Part shown: positions 1-5,878 of the stretch, piece after piece
Numbering within the stretch: position 1 is the stretch's first letter
How the letters are laid out: each line of letters opens with the position of its first letter
Assembly (NCBI GenBank): GCA_937872275.1
Contig: CALMSE010000030.1
Coordinates: forward strand, 1-11,525
DNA from: an uncultured Leucobacter sp.
GTDB taxonomy: Bacteria > Actinomycetota > Actinomycetes > Actinomycetales > Microbacteriaceae
Length of the DNA stretch: 11,525 bases
Direction: 5' to 3'
Notes under the pieces: model-generated
Database searches by the model: none
Told to the model about the DNA's origin: nothing
The model's input: the letters and a program-made list of their open reading frames with translations, nothing else
Made by a program: the position numbers and the translations under genes

Positions 1-477
1 ATGCTCGCCGCGATCGAGGATCTGCTCGACTCGTGGCCGGGCACCCTCATCGTCGTGTCGCACGACCGCTACTTCCTGGAGCGCGTGACCGATCAGCAGT
101 ACGCCGTGCTGGGCGGGCGCCTGCGGCATCTGCCCGGCGGAGTCGACGAATACCTGCGGCTGCACGCGGCGCAGGATCGCGCGGCGCAGGAACGCACGGC
201 CGGGCAGCAGAGTCTGTCGGCCAGAACGCCCGATCAGTCGCCCAAGACCGTGTTGTCCGGCGCCGAGCTGCGCGCCGCCGAGAAGGAGCTCTCCGCGGTC
301 GAGCGCAAGATGGAGCGCTTGCAGTCCGATATCGCGAAGTCGAGGAACGGGCTCGCCGATCTCGACCAGTCCGACTACGCGCTGCTGAACGCCGAGATGA
401 CGAAGATCACCGCGATCGAGGACGAGGTCGCGGCGCTCGAGGATCGCTGGCTCGAGCTGAGCGAGCTGCTGGCGTAG
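1..477 (+). CDS. ABC-F family ATP-binding protein, C-terminal fragment (5' end outside window)
   Basis: The window opens inside this gene; the first ATG is most likely an internal Met just after the Walker B/D-loop of the second nucleotide-binding domain. Residues 15-31 (TLIVVSHDRYFLERVTD) are the H-loop region typical of ABC-F proteins, with switch His at residue 21. A GGR..LPGGVDEYL stretch (38-51) follows, as in the end of ABC-F ATPase domains. Residues about 85-157 are rich in Glu, Lys and Leu in heptad-like spacing and match the C-terminal coiled-coil extension found in Uup-like ABC-F proteins. ABC-F proteins are soluble, lack membrane domains and act on ribosomes or nucleic acid; Uup-like members have roles in ribosome function and DNA stability. 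The N-terminal ATPase domain and linker are not visible, so the subfamily (Uup, EttA or antibiotic-resistance type) cannot be fixed. The coiled-coil tail favours a Uup-like member. Confidence 0.9.
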   Translation: MLAAIEDLLDSWPGTLIVVSHDRYFLERVTDQQYAVLGGRLRHLPGGVDEYLRLHAAQDRAAQERTAGQQSLSARTPDQSPKTVLSGAELRAAEKELSAVERKMERLQSDIAKSRNGLADLDQSDYALLNAEMTKITAIEDEVAALEDRWLELSELLA

Positions 478-524
478 CCGGATCCCCTCTCGCGAGTCGC
501 TCTCGCCGGGAGCAGCGGATCCGG
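478..524 (+). terminator. Inverted repeat after the ABC-F stop codon, possible terminator
   Basis: CCGGATCC at 478-485 begins directly after the TAG stop and is exactly complementary to GGATCCGG at 517-524. This gives an 8-bp GC-rich stem with a 31-nt loop that can itself fold partly (CTCGCGAG inside). No T-run follows, only TACATTT, so a classical intrinsic terminator is not shown. Actinobacterial terminators often lack strong U tracts, which keeps this a modest candidate. Confidence 0.35.
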
Positions 525-624
525 TACATTTCACCGTGTAGGCGGCGATCGCGCGTTCTCCGGCTGCGCCGCCGCAGGGCTGCACCGTTGCAGTGCTGCG
601 CCGGGGGGAGGGGAGGAGCCCGCG

Positions 625-1515
625 ATGACGAGGATTCCGGAGGGGATGCGTCCCATCACCCGGCGCACGGCGCTCGGAGTATCGGCCGTGGGCCTCGGGG
701 TGCTGCTCACGGCATGCGGTTCGCCGCCGGAGACGGACCCGTCCGAGCCGCTCGATCGCGAACCGGCCGCAGGGCCGGACGGGGCGGGCGACCCCGCACC
801 CGAGCAGCCGGTGCCCGAGCCCGTGCCCGTGCCGGATCCCGAGCCCGAGGCGCCCGTCTCGCAGGCCCCCGGGCTCGAACGGGTGCCCGCCCCGTACGGT
901 GCGTTCTACGGCCTCCCCGGCGAGGGGAACCTGCTGGCCTGGACGGTCGACGACGGGGCCGACTCGTCGGTGGTGGCCGCCTACGCCGCGTTCGCCGCGG
1001 CGACCGGCACCCGGCTCACCCTTTTCGCGACCGGCTCCTACCCGGCCTGGGCCGAGAACGCGGAGGCGCTCCGGCCGCTCGTGGCGAGCGGCCAGGTGCA
1101 GATCGGCAACCATACCTGGAGTCATCCGAACCTCACCGCGCTCCCGGACCAGGGCATCATCGACGAACTGCAGAGCACCCACGATCTCATCGGCGAGCTC
1201 TACGGCGTCGATGCGCGCCCCTACTTCCGGCCGCCGTACGGCTACTTCGACGACCGCGTGCTCGCCGTCGCCGCGAGCATCGGCTACACCGCGCCCACCA
1301 TGTGGTACGGATCGCTCTCGGACTCGGGGCTGATCGCCCCGGAGCAGATCGTCGCCTTGGCGCAGCAGTGGTTCCTGCCCCAGCACATCGTCATCGGCCA
1401 CCTGAATTTCCCGCCGGTGACGCAGGTCTTCGACCAGCTCTCTCAGGTCATCGCCGAGCGCGGGCTCACCACCGTCACCCTCAACGACGTCTTCACGAGC
1501 GACTTCCACCCCTGA
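625..1515 (+). CDS. Polysaccharide deacetylase (NodB-domain) lipoprotein, Tat-type signal
   Basis: A 296-aa secreted lipoprotein. The N-terminus carries a twin-arginine motif (TRRTALG, Arg13-Arg14), a hydrophobic core (residues 17-29) and a lipobox LTAC with Cys31, so Tat export followed by lipidation is predicted. Residues 33-90 are a Pro/Glu/Asp-rich spacer that would hold the enzyme off the membrane. The NodB (carbohydrate esterase 4) fold follows: TVDDG (107-111; Asp109 probable base, Asp110 metal ligand), HTWSH (His163 and His167, metal ligands), RPPYG (202-206) and a late GHLNFPP (His259). All expected catalytic motifs are present, so an active metal-dependent de-N- or de-O-acetylase on peptidoglycan or another envelope polysaccharide is likely; the true substrate is not shown. 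The start is supported by GGAGGAG at 612-618, 6 nt upstream. Met8 (646) is a weaker alternative that would also keep the RR motif. It is monocistronic, convergent with lldD. Confidence 0.9.
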   Translation: MTRIPEGMRPITRRTALGVSAVGLGVLLTACGSPPETDPSEPLDREPAAGPDGAGDPAPEQPVPEPVPVPDPEPEAPVSQAPGLERVPAPYGAFYGLPGEGNLLAWTVDDGADSSVVAAYAAFAAATGTRLTLFATGSYPAWAENAEALRPLVASGQVQIGNHTWSHPNLTALPDQGIIDELQSTHDLIGELYGVDARPYFRPPYGYFDDRVLAVAASIGYTAPTMWYGSLSDSGLIAPEQIVALAQQWFLPQHIVIGHLNFPPVTQVFDQLSQVIAERGLTTVTLNDVFTSDFHP

Positions 1516-1617
1516 GCCGGCCGCCCGCCTTCGCGCAGCTGCCGCGGCGGTGGATCGGACTCCCCGATGGGGCGACGGTGCAGCCGCCCTCGAACCCCGG
1601 CGATTCCTCGGCAGCGC

Positions 1618-2883
1618 TCAGCGGACGCCCGGCGACGCCCCCGTCCCCGTCGCGGTCACCGGGACGAGACTGCTCAGCTGCGTGACGTGCCTCGGCTCCA
1701 GCTCATCGAGCGAGGAGACGCCGAGCAGCGCCATGGTGCGCACGATCTCGCTGCCGAGGATGGCGATGGCGCGATCCACCCCCTCGCGACCGCCCGCCAT
1801 GAGCCCGTACAGATACGCGCGCCCGATGAGCGCGAACTTCGCGCCGAGCGCGACCGAGGCGACGATGTCGGCCCCGCTCATGATGCCCGTGTCGATCATC
1901 ACGGTCGCGTCGCGCCCGACCTCGCGCACCACCCGGGGCAGCAGGTGGAAGGGTACGGGGGCGCGATCCAGCTGGCGGCCGCCGTGGTTCGAGAGCACGA
2001 TCCCGTCGACGCCGCGGTCGATGAGCCGCGCGGCGTCGGCCACCGTCTGCACCCCTTTGACGACGAGCCTGCCCGGCCACATGCCGCGGATCGTGTCGAG
2101 GTCGTCGTAGGAGATCGTGGGATCCATCGCCGAGGCGATGAAGTCGCCCACCGTTCCCTCGGTCGAGGAGAGGGAGGCGAACTCGAGCTTCGGCGTCGTC
2201 AGGAAGTCGAACCACCACCAGGGGCGGGGGATCGCGTTCAGCACGGTGCGCGGTGTGAGCCGGGGCGGGATGGAGAATCCGTTGCGCGTGTCGCGCAGGC
2301 GGGCCCCCGAGATCGGGGTGTCGACCGTGAACATGAGGGTGTCGAAGCCGGCCTTCGCGGCGCGCTCGACGAGACCGTAGGAGATCTCGCGCTCGCGCAT
2401 GACGTAGAGCTGAAACCAGTTGCGCCCCGTGGGGTTCGCGAGCTTCACGTGCTCGATCGACGTGGTGCCGAAGGTCGAGAGGGTGAACGGGATGCCCGCG
2501 TCGCCCGCCGCGCCCGCCCCCGCGGTCTCGCCCTCGGTCTGCATGAGCCTGGTGAAGCCGGTGGGCGCGATGCCGAACGGCATCGAGGCGCGGCCGCCCA
2601 GGATCTCGACAGCGGTGTCGACGCCGATCGCCGGCCGCAGGATGTCGGGGTGGAACTCGATCTCCTCGAACGCCCGCCGGGCGCGCGCGAGCGAGACCTC
2701 GCCCTCGGCCGCGCCGTCGGTGTAGTCGAAGGCCGCCCGGGGTGTGCGCCGCTTCGCGATGCGACGCAGATCGTGGATCGTGAGCGCCGAGTCGAGGCGC
2801 CGTCTCTTCCCGTCGAGCTCCGGCCTCTTGAAGCGCAGGAGGTCGCGCAGTTCGGCGGGCCGGGGGAACTGGCGCTCGACCAT
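1618..2883 (-). CDS. lldD: L-lactate dehydrogenase (quinone-type, FMN-dependent)
   Basis: A 421-aa member of the FMN-dependent alpha-hydroxy-acid dehydrogenase family, expected to oxidise L-lactate to pyruvate at the membrane and pass electrons to the quinone pool. It closely resembles corynebacterial LldD from its first residues ([19 protein letters not shown]). Visible motifs: [11 protein letters not shown] (52-62) with active-site Tyr54, [11 protein letters not shown] (100-110), WFQLYV (156-161), VVKGV (274-278) with FMN-contacting Lys276, SNHGGRQLD (298-306) with catalytic His300 and substrate Arg303, [10 protein letters not shown] (331-340) and the phosphate-binding IGRAYLYG (353-360). 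The frame stays open upstream to 3822, but the start at 2883 is set by AAAGGAG 5 nt upstream and by family length. It lies 98 nt downstream of tetR on the same strand. No lactate permease or LldR-type GntR regulator is adjacent. Other 2-hydroxy acids remain possible substrates. Confidence 0.95.
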   Translation of the reverse strand: MVERQFPRPAELRDLLRFKRPELDGKRRRLDSALTIHDLRRIAKRRTPRAAFDYTDGAAEGEVSLARARRAFEEIEFHPDILRPAIGVDTAVEILGGRASMPFGIAPTGFTRLMQTEGETAGAGAAGDAGIPFTLSTFGTTSIEHVKLANPTGRNWFQLYVMREREISYGLVERAAKAGFDTLMFTVDTPISGARLRDTRNGFSIPPRLTPRTVLNAIPRPWWWFDFLTTPKLEFASLSSTEGTVGDFIASAMDPTISYDDLDTIRGMWPGRLVVKGVQTVADAARLIDRGVDGIVLSNHGGRQLDRAPVPFHLLPRVVREVGRDATVMIDTGIMSGADIVASVALGAKFALIGRAYLYGLMAGGREGVDRAIAILGSEIVRTMALLGVSSLDELEPRHVTQLSSLVPVTATGTGASPGVR

Positions 2884-2934
2884 GCGAGCTCCTTTCTCGT
2901 GGGTCTCTTCCTCGATTCTCGCGGCACATCCCGG

Positions 2935-2945
2935 TTTCGGCGAAA
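2935..2945. promoter_or_regulatory. Palindrome TTTCGGCGAAA in the lldD leader, possible operator
   Basis: TTTCG-G-CGAAA is a perfect 5+1+5 inverted repeat in the 98-nt gap between tetR and lldD, about 50 nt upstream of the lldD ATG. It is short, has no second copy that I can see in the window, and does not match the palindrome upstream of tetR. It is recorded as a weak candidate binding site for a lactate- or carbon-responsive regulator. Confidence 0.2.
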
Positions 2946-2981
2946 TGCGCTGGCAGGAAGCGGGGGCGGATCGGCCCGCGC

Positions 2982-3743
2982 TCAGCGCAGCCGCTCGCCG
3001 ACGGCCCGCAGCACCTCGTCGGGACTCGCCCCGGCGTCGAATGCGGCGACCACGATGCGGGTCGCGCCGCGATCCGCATCGCTCCGCTCCGCACCGCTCC
3101 GCTCCACTCCGCCGAGCTCCACTCCGCCGAGCTCCACTCCGCCGAACTCCACTCCGCCGAACCATGGCGAGAAGCGGGAGACGAGGGTGCGCAGCTCGGC
3201 GTCGAGCAGGCCCGCCGCGCGCGGGTCGGGATCCCTCAGCCAGCGCCTGAGCGCCGCGTTGTGCACCGCGACCATCGCCGAGGCGAGCGCGATCGGCACC
3301 CAGGGCGGGGTGTCGGGCGCCGCGACCCGCGCGAGGTAGGCGGCGTAGACCCGCTCGTAGCGATGGGTGATGACGAGCTCGCGCTCGCGCAGCGCCGGCG
3401 TGCGGCGCAGGAGCCCCGAGCGCAGCTGCGCCGCCTCGACGTCCCGGGTGAGCAGATGCAGCACGTCGACCGTCGCGCGGGCGAGCGCCTCCTCGACCGG
3501 CAGCTCCGTCTCGCTCAGGAACTCCTCGAGCCGGCCGAGCGCGAGGTCGTGGTCGGCGAAGATCACGTCGTCCTTGCTGCCGAAGCGGCGGAAGAAGGTG
3601 CTGCGGCTCATGCCCACGGCGTCGGCGAGGTCGCCCGCGGTCGTGGCCTCGAAGCCGTGCTGCGCGAGGAAGCGGATCGCCGCCGTGCCGATCTCGGCAG
3701 GCACAGGGGCCCGCCGGCGCTGCGAGGAGGGCTGTTCTGGCAT
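2982..3743 (-). CDS. TetR family transcriptional regulator with internal pentapeptide repeats
   Basis: A 253-aa TetR-type repressor. The N-terminal DNA-binding domain (about 15-62) has the helix-turn-helix [20 protein letters not shown] (38-57). The rest should be the helical ligand and dimer domain. Between residues 196 and 226 lies an unusual low-complexity insert of GGVEL-type pentapeptides followed by [10 protein letters not shown], encoded by a 15-bp DNA minisatellite. Normal-looking helix sequence resumes at 229-253. The start is placed at ATG 3743: there is no Shine-Dalgarno, but an extended -10 ends 6 nt before it, which suits leaderless translation. A GTG at 3776 would add 11 residues that look like promoter sequence. 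The gene diverges from the acyl-CoA dehydrogenase and precedes lldD on the same strand, so control of either or both by an acyl-CoA or hydroxy-acid ligand is plausible. The ligand cannot be read from sequence. Confidence 0.85.
   Translation of the reverse strand: MPEQPSSQRRRAPVPAEIGTAAIRFLAQHGFEATTAGDLADAVGMSRSTFFRRFGSKDDVIFADHDLALGRLEEFLSETELPVEEALARATVDVLHLLTRDVEAAQLRSGLLRRTPALRERELVITHRYERVYAAYLARVAAPDTPPWVPIALASAMVAVHNAALRRWLRDPDPRAAGLLDAELRTLVSRFSPWFGGVEFGGVELGGVELGGVERSGAERSDADRGATRIVVAAFDAGASPDEVLRAVGERLR
3081..3160. repeat. In-frame minisatellite inside tetR: four 15-bp units plus degenerate 5-bp units
   Basis: Positions 3101-3160 are four head-to-tail copies of a 15-bp unit, GCTCCACTCCGCCGA. 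The first three are identical; the fourth (3146-3160) differs at one base. Immediately to the left, 3081-3100 is built of GCTCC/GCACC pentamers, so the 15-bp unit looks like a higher-order form of a 5-bp repeat. On the coding (minus) strand each unit gives five residues of the GGVEL type. Gain or loss of whole 15-bp units preserves the frame; a 5-bp slip would shift it. Confidence 0.9.
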
Positions 3744-3749
3744 AGGCAG

Positions 3750-3758
3750 AAAGTACCA
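3750..3758 (-). promoter_or_regulatory. Extended -10 element for a probably leaderless tetR
   Basis: On the minus strand TGG-TACTTT (TGn plus TAnnnT hexamer) is followed by six bases, CTGCCT, and then the tetR ATG at 3743. The expected transcription start therefore falls on or next to the A of the ATG. No Shine-Dalgarno lies upstream of this ATG, and leaderless mRNAs are common in Actinobacteria. No convincing -35 hexamer is seen 16-18 nt upstream. Confidence 0.4.
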
Positions 3759-3814
3759 CAGATGCGAGATTGGCACTCGGTTTCATTTCGACCGGCATCA
3801 ATCTGTTCCTGGCC

Positions 3815-3832
3815 GGTGTCACGTATGACGCC
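3815..3832. promoter_or_regulatory. Near-palindrome between tetR and acd, candidate TetR operator
   Basis: GGTGTCA-CGTA-TGACGCC has 7-bp arms (6 of 7 pairs exact, the remaining pair T/G) around a 4-bp centre, the size and symmetry expected of a TetR dimer site. It ends 11 nt before the -35 of the acyl-CoA dehydrogenase promoter and lies about 70 nt upstream of the tetR start, so one bound dimer could influence both divergent genes. No experimental motif is matched; the assignment is positional. Confidence 0.45.
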
Positions 3833-3843
3833 TGCGGGTGGGG

Positions 3844-3872
3844 TTGTAATGGGACTCGGTCTCAGGCATACT
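3844..3872 (+). promoter_or_regulatory. Sigma-70-type promoter for the acyl-CoA dehydrogenase gene
   Basis: TTGTAA (3844-3849) and CATACT (3867-3872) are separated by exactly 17 bp, giving 4/6 matches to each consensus box. Transcription would start near 3879, leaving a leader of roughly 84 nt before the ATG at 3963, which has its own AGAGGA ribosome-binding site. It is the best promoter match I found in the tetR-acd spacer. Confidence 0.5.
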
Positions 3873-3962
3873 CGGAGCAAGCGAACGCGAGCAGGCGGAT
3901 CCGGGTGACGGCATCGCCGATGCGCCCGATGCGACAGGAACCGACAGGAAAGAGGAACCGTC

Positions 3963-5177
3963 ATGAGCCAGCATGTGAGTCTCGGCACCGAGGAGCCCGA
4001 CTACCAGCTCTGGGAGCCGATCGACGTCGATGTCTCGGGCGCCTTCACCGGCATCTCCGCCGACGATCTCGCCTACCGCGACCGGGCCCGCGCCTTCGTG
4101 CAGGACGAACTGCGGCCTGTGATCGCCGGCTACTGGGACCGCGCCGAGTATCCCCTGCACCTCGCGAAGCGCCTCGGGGAGCTCGACCTGATCCGCGACG
4201 GCATCGACGTGCCCGGCTTCCCGGAGCAGAGCCTCATGGCCGCGGTGCTCACCACCATGGAGCTCTCGCGCGGCGACGGCTCGATCGCGACCATCGTCGG
4301 GGTGCAGGGCGCCCTCGCGCTCCGCTCGATCGCGCTCTGCGGCAGCGAGGAGCAGAAGGATCGCTGGCTCGCCCCGCTCGCCCGCGGCGAGGAGCTCGGC
4401 GCCTTCGCGCTCACGGAGCCCACCCACGGCAGCGACTCGGTGAGCCTCGAGACCCGCGCGCGCATCGAGGGCGACGGGTACGTCATCGACGGCCACAAGA
4501 AGTGGATCGGCTCGGGCAGCGTCGGCGACGTCTCGGTGGTGTGGGCCCGCGGCGACGACGGTCAGGTGCAGGGCTTCCTCGTTCCGCAGAGCACGCCGGG
4601 CTACAACGCCACGACCATCGAGGGCAAGATGTCGCTGCGCGCCATCTGGCAGGCCCACATCGAGTTCGACGGCGTTCGCGTCGGCGCCGACGCCAGGATG
4701 CCGGGAGCCCGCAGCTTCAAAGACACCGCCCGCGTGCTCCAGGCCACCCGGCTCGGGGTCGCCTGGGGCGGGCTCGGTCACGCGCAGGCGGTCTACGAGA
4801 CCGCGGTGCACTACTCGAAGCAGCGCCAGCAGTTCGGGCGGCTGCTCGCGGCCTCGCCGATCGTGCAGAACCGCCTCGCCGAGATGCTGAGCCAGCTCAC
4901 CTCCCTGCAGACCCTGCTCATGCAGCTCACCCGCGCCGAGGAGGCCGGAGAGCTCTCCGGCGCCGGTGCCTCGCTCGGCAAGTACACCGCCACGCGCACC
5001 GCGCGCCAGATGGCCGCGAACGCCCGAGACCTGCTGGGCGGCAACGGCATCCTGCTCGAGAATCGTGCCGCGCGGCACTTCGCCGATGTCGAGGCGCTGC
5101 ACACCTATGAGGGCACGGAGACGGTGCAGGCGCTCATCATCGGGCGCGAGATCACCGGAATCTCGGCGTTCGCCTGA
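3963..5177 (+). CDS. Acyl-CoA dehydrogenase, glutaryl-CoA dehydrogenase/ACX4-like subgroup
   Basis: A 404-aa FAD-dependent acyl-CoA dehydrogenase that would introduce an alpha-beta double bond into an acyl-CoA and pass electrons to ETF. Motifs in order: FALTEPTHGSD (148-158) and KKWIGSGS (179-186) around the flavin and substrate, RQQFGRLLA (288-296), ARDLLGGNGIL (354-364) for FAD-pyrophosphate binding, and TYEGTETVQALIIGREITGI (381-400), where Glu383 is the predicted catalytic base. The layout matches glutaryl-CoA dehydrogenase and plant ACX4-type enzymes more than straight-chain MCAD types. However, the Arg-Ser pair that binds the glutaryl carboxylate in human GCDH (Arg94-Ser95) aligns with Ala109-Thr110 here, so glutaryl-CoA is an unlikely substrate. 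The start is supported by AGAGGA at 3951-3956, 6 nt upstream. It is divergent from tetR and ends 15 nt from the convergent 116-aa gene. Confidence 0.92.
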   Translation: MSQHVSLGTEEPDYQLWEPIDVDVSGAFTGISADDLAYRDRARAFVQDELRPVIAGYWDRAEYPLHLAKRLGELDLIRDGIDVPGFPEQSLMAAVLTTMELSRGDGSIATIVGVQGALALRSIALCGSEEQKDRWLAPLARGEELGAFALTEPTHGSDSVSLETRARIEGDGYVIDGHKKWIGSGSVGDVSVVWARGDDGQVQGFLVPQSTPGYNATTIEGKMSLRAIWQAHIEFDGVRVGADARMPGARSFKDTARVLQATRLGVAWGGLGHAQAVYETAVHYSKQRQQFGRLLAASPIVQNRLAEMLSQLTSLQTLLMQLTRAEEAGELSGAGASLGKYTATRTARQMAANARDLLGGNGILLENRAARHFADVEALHTYEGTETVQALIIGREITGISAFA

Positions 5178-5192
5178 GGACGTTCCGCCTCC

Positions 5193-5543
5193 TCAGAGCC
5201 CGCTCAACAAGCCCATGCAGGGGCCGATCACGACGAGCCAGGTCGCCGCCGCCGCGATGAGCATGCCGAGCCCGACCCGGCGCGCGCGCTCGGAGGCCGC
5301 CACGACGACGCCGATGATCGCCGGGATCAGGAAGTAGAGGATCAGCCCGCCGAAGCCGGCGAAGAGGCCCGCGCTGATCAGCGGGAGCATGAGCATCCCG
5401 AGCAGCACGTAGACGCCGCAGCCGATGCCGATGCCGCCCCAGAGCGAGCCGCCCTCGCGGGGGAGGTCCGGGGGAGGGCGCTCCTCCGAGGGCTGCGGCC
5501 CGGGGCCCGGTGGCTCCTCGGGGGGCGGGGGCGCGTCGCTCAT
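5193..5543 (-). CDS. Small Pro-rich membrane protein, function unknown
   Basis: A 116-aa protein I do not recognise as a named family. Residues 1-30 are Pro/Glu-rich and presumably cytoplasmic. Three hydrophobic segments follow, at about 35-56, 58-82 and 91-113, the second pair joined by the charged loop ASERARR (83-89). Such short Pro-rich multi-helix proteins are common and poorly characterised in Actinobacteria. It is the last gene of the minus-strand block, starting 14 nt after the stop of the 106-aa Pro/Gln-rich protein, so co-transcription is likely. The upstream Shine-Dalgarno is weak (GGGA). It ends 15 nt from the end of the convergent acyl-CoA dehydrogenase gene, leaving no room for a separate terminator. 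Confidence 0.75.
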   Translation of the reverse strand: MSDAPPPPEEPPGPGPQPSEERPPPDLPREGGSLWGGIGIGCGVYVLLGMLMLPLISAGLFAGFGGLILYFLIPAIIGVVVAASERARRVGLGMLIAAAATWLVVIGPCMGLLSGL

Positions 5544-5557
5544 CGTCGATTCCCGAC

Positions 5558-5878
5558 CTAGGTGAGCATCGAGACGCAGGTGCCGAGCAGCACGATGACG
5601 CCCGCGGCGCAGAGGAGGAAGAATCCTGCGACGACGCCGCCGACGACGATGCCGACCTTCGCGCCCGTCGGCAGCGGCTGATTCTGCTGCGGAGGCGGCG
5701 GATAGGCGTGCTGCGGATAGGGAGGCTGCGGCTGAGGCGGCGGAGGATAGTGAGGCTGCGGATACGGAGGTTGCGGGAGTGCCTGCTGGATCGGATCGGG
5801 CTGCTGGGCCTGCGGTTGCTGGGCCTGCGGCTGCTGCGTCGGATCCGGGTGCGACGGGTCAGGCGGGCTCTGGTTCAC
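5558..5878 (-). CDS. Pro/Gln/Tyr-rich single-pass membrane protein, function unknown
   Basis: A 106-aa protein. Residues 1-70 are almost entirely Pro, Gln, Tyr and His, including a QAQQP tandem duplication and repeated PPYP/HYPPPP patterns; one transmembrane helix follows (about 73-101) with Cys90 and Cys101. This tail-anchored layout is familiar from actinobacterial small membrane proteins whose disordered Pro/Tyr-rich arm may bind partners. No catalytic domain is present. It starts at GTG 5878 behind a near-perfect AAGGAGG (5883-5889, 4-nt spacer) embedded in the end of the Lgt-like gene, overlapping that gene by 20 nt. The strong ribosome-binding site, the overlap and the downstream 116-aa gene indicate operon membership. 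Confidence 0.75.
   Translation of the reverse strand: MNQSPPDPSHPDPTQQPQAQQPQAQQPDPIQQALPQPPYPQPHYPPPPQPQPPYPQHAYPPPPQQNQPLPTGAKVGIVVGGVVAGFFLLCAAGVIVLLGTCVSMLT
5801..5830. repeat. Two tandem 15-bp units in the Pro/Gln-rich gene
   Basis: CTGCTGGGCCTGCGG (5801-5815) is followed directly by TTGCTGGGCCTGCGG (5816-5830), one base different. On the minus strand they encode the duplicated QAQQP pentapeptide. The array is short and frame-preserving, and is probably a product of slippage in a low-complexity coding region. Confidence 0.7.

Noticed and set aside
1562..1572. CCCC-GAT-GGGG hairpin between the convergent deacetylase and lldD genes
   Set aside because: A 4-bp stem with no T-run; too weak to call a terminator.
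3101..3160. CRISPR-like array
   Set aside because: Units are 15 bp, contiguous without spacers, and in frame inside a coding sequence.
1567..3339. 590-aa plus-strand open frame
   Set aside because: It is antisense to lldD and tetR, rich in Arg/Asp/Glu/Gly with no recognisable domain, and typical of GC-rich shadow frames.
3791..3817. ACCGG...CCGGT and AGATTG...CAATCT inverted repeats in the tetR-acd spacer
   Set aside because: Arms are only 5-6 bp with 17-26 nt between them, expected by chance in this composition.
2884..3822. Upstream extension of the lldD frame to a 734-aa protein
   Set aside because: The extension runs through tetR in another frame, is Arg/Gly/Ala-rich and ignores the AAAGGAG and family-typical N-terminus at 2883.
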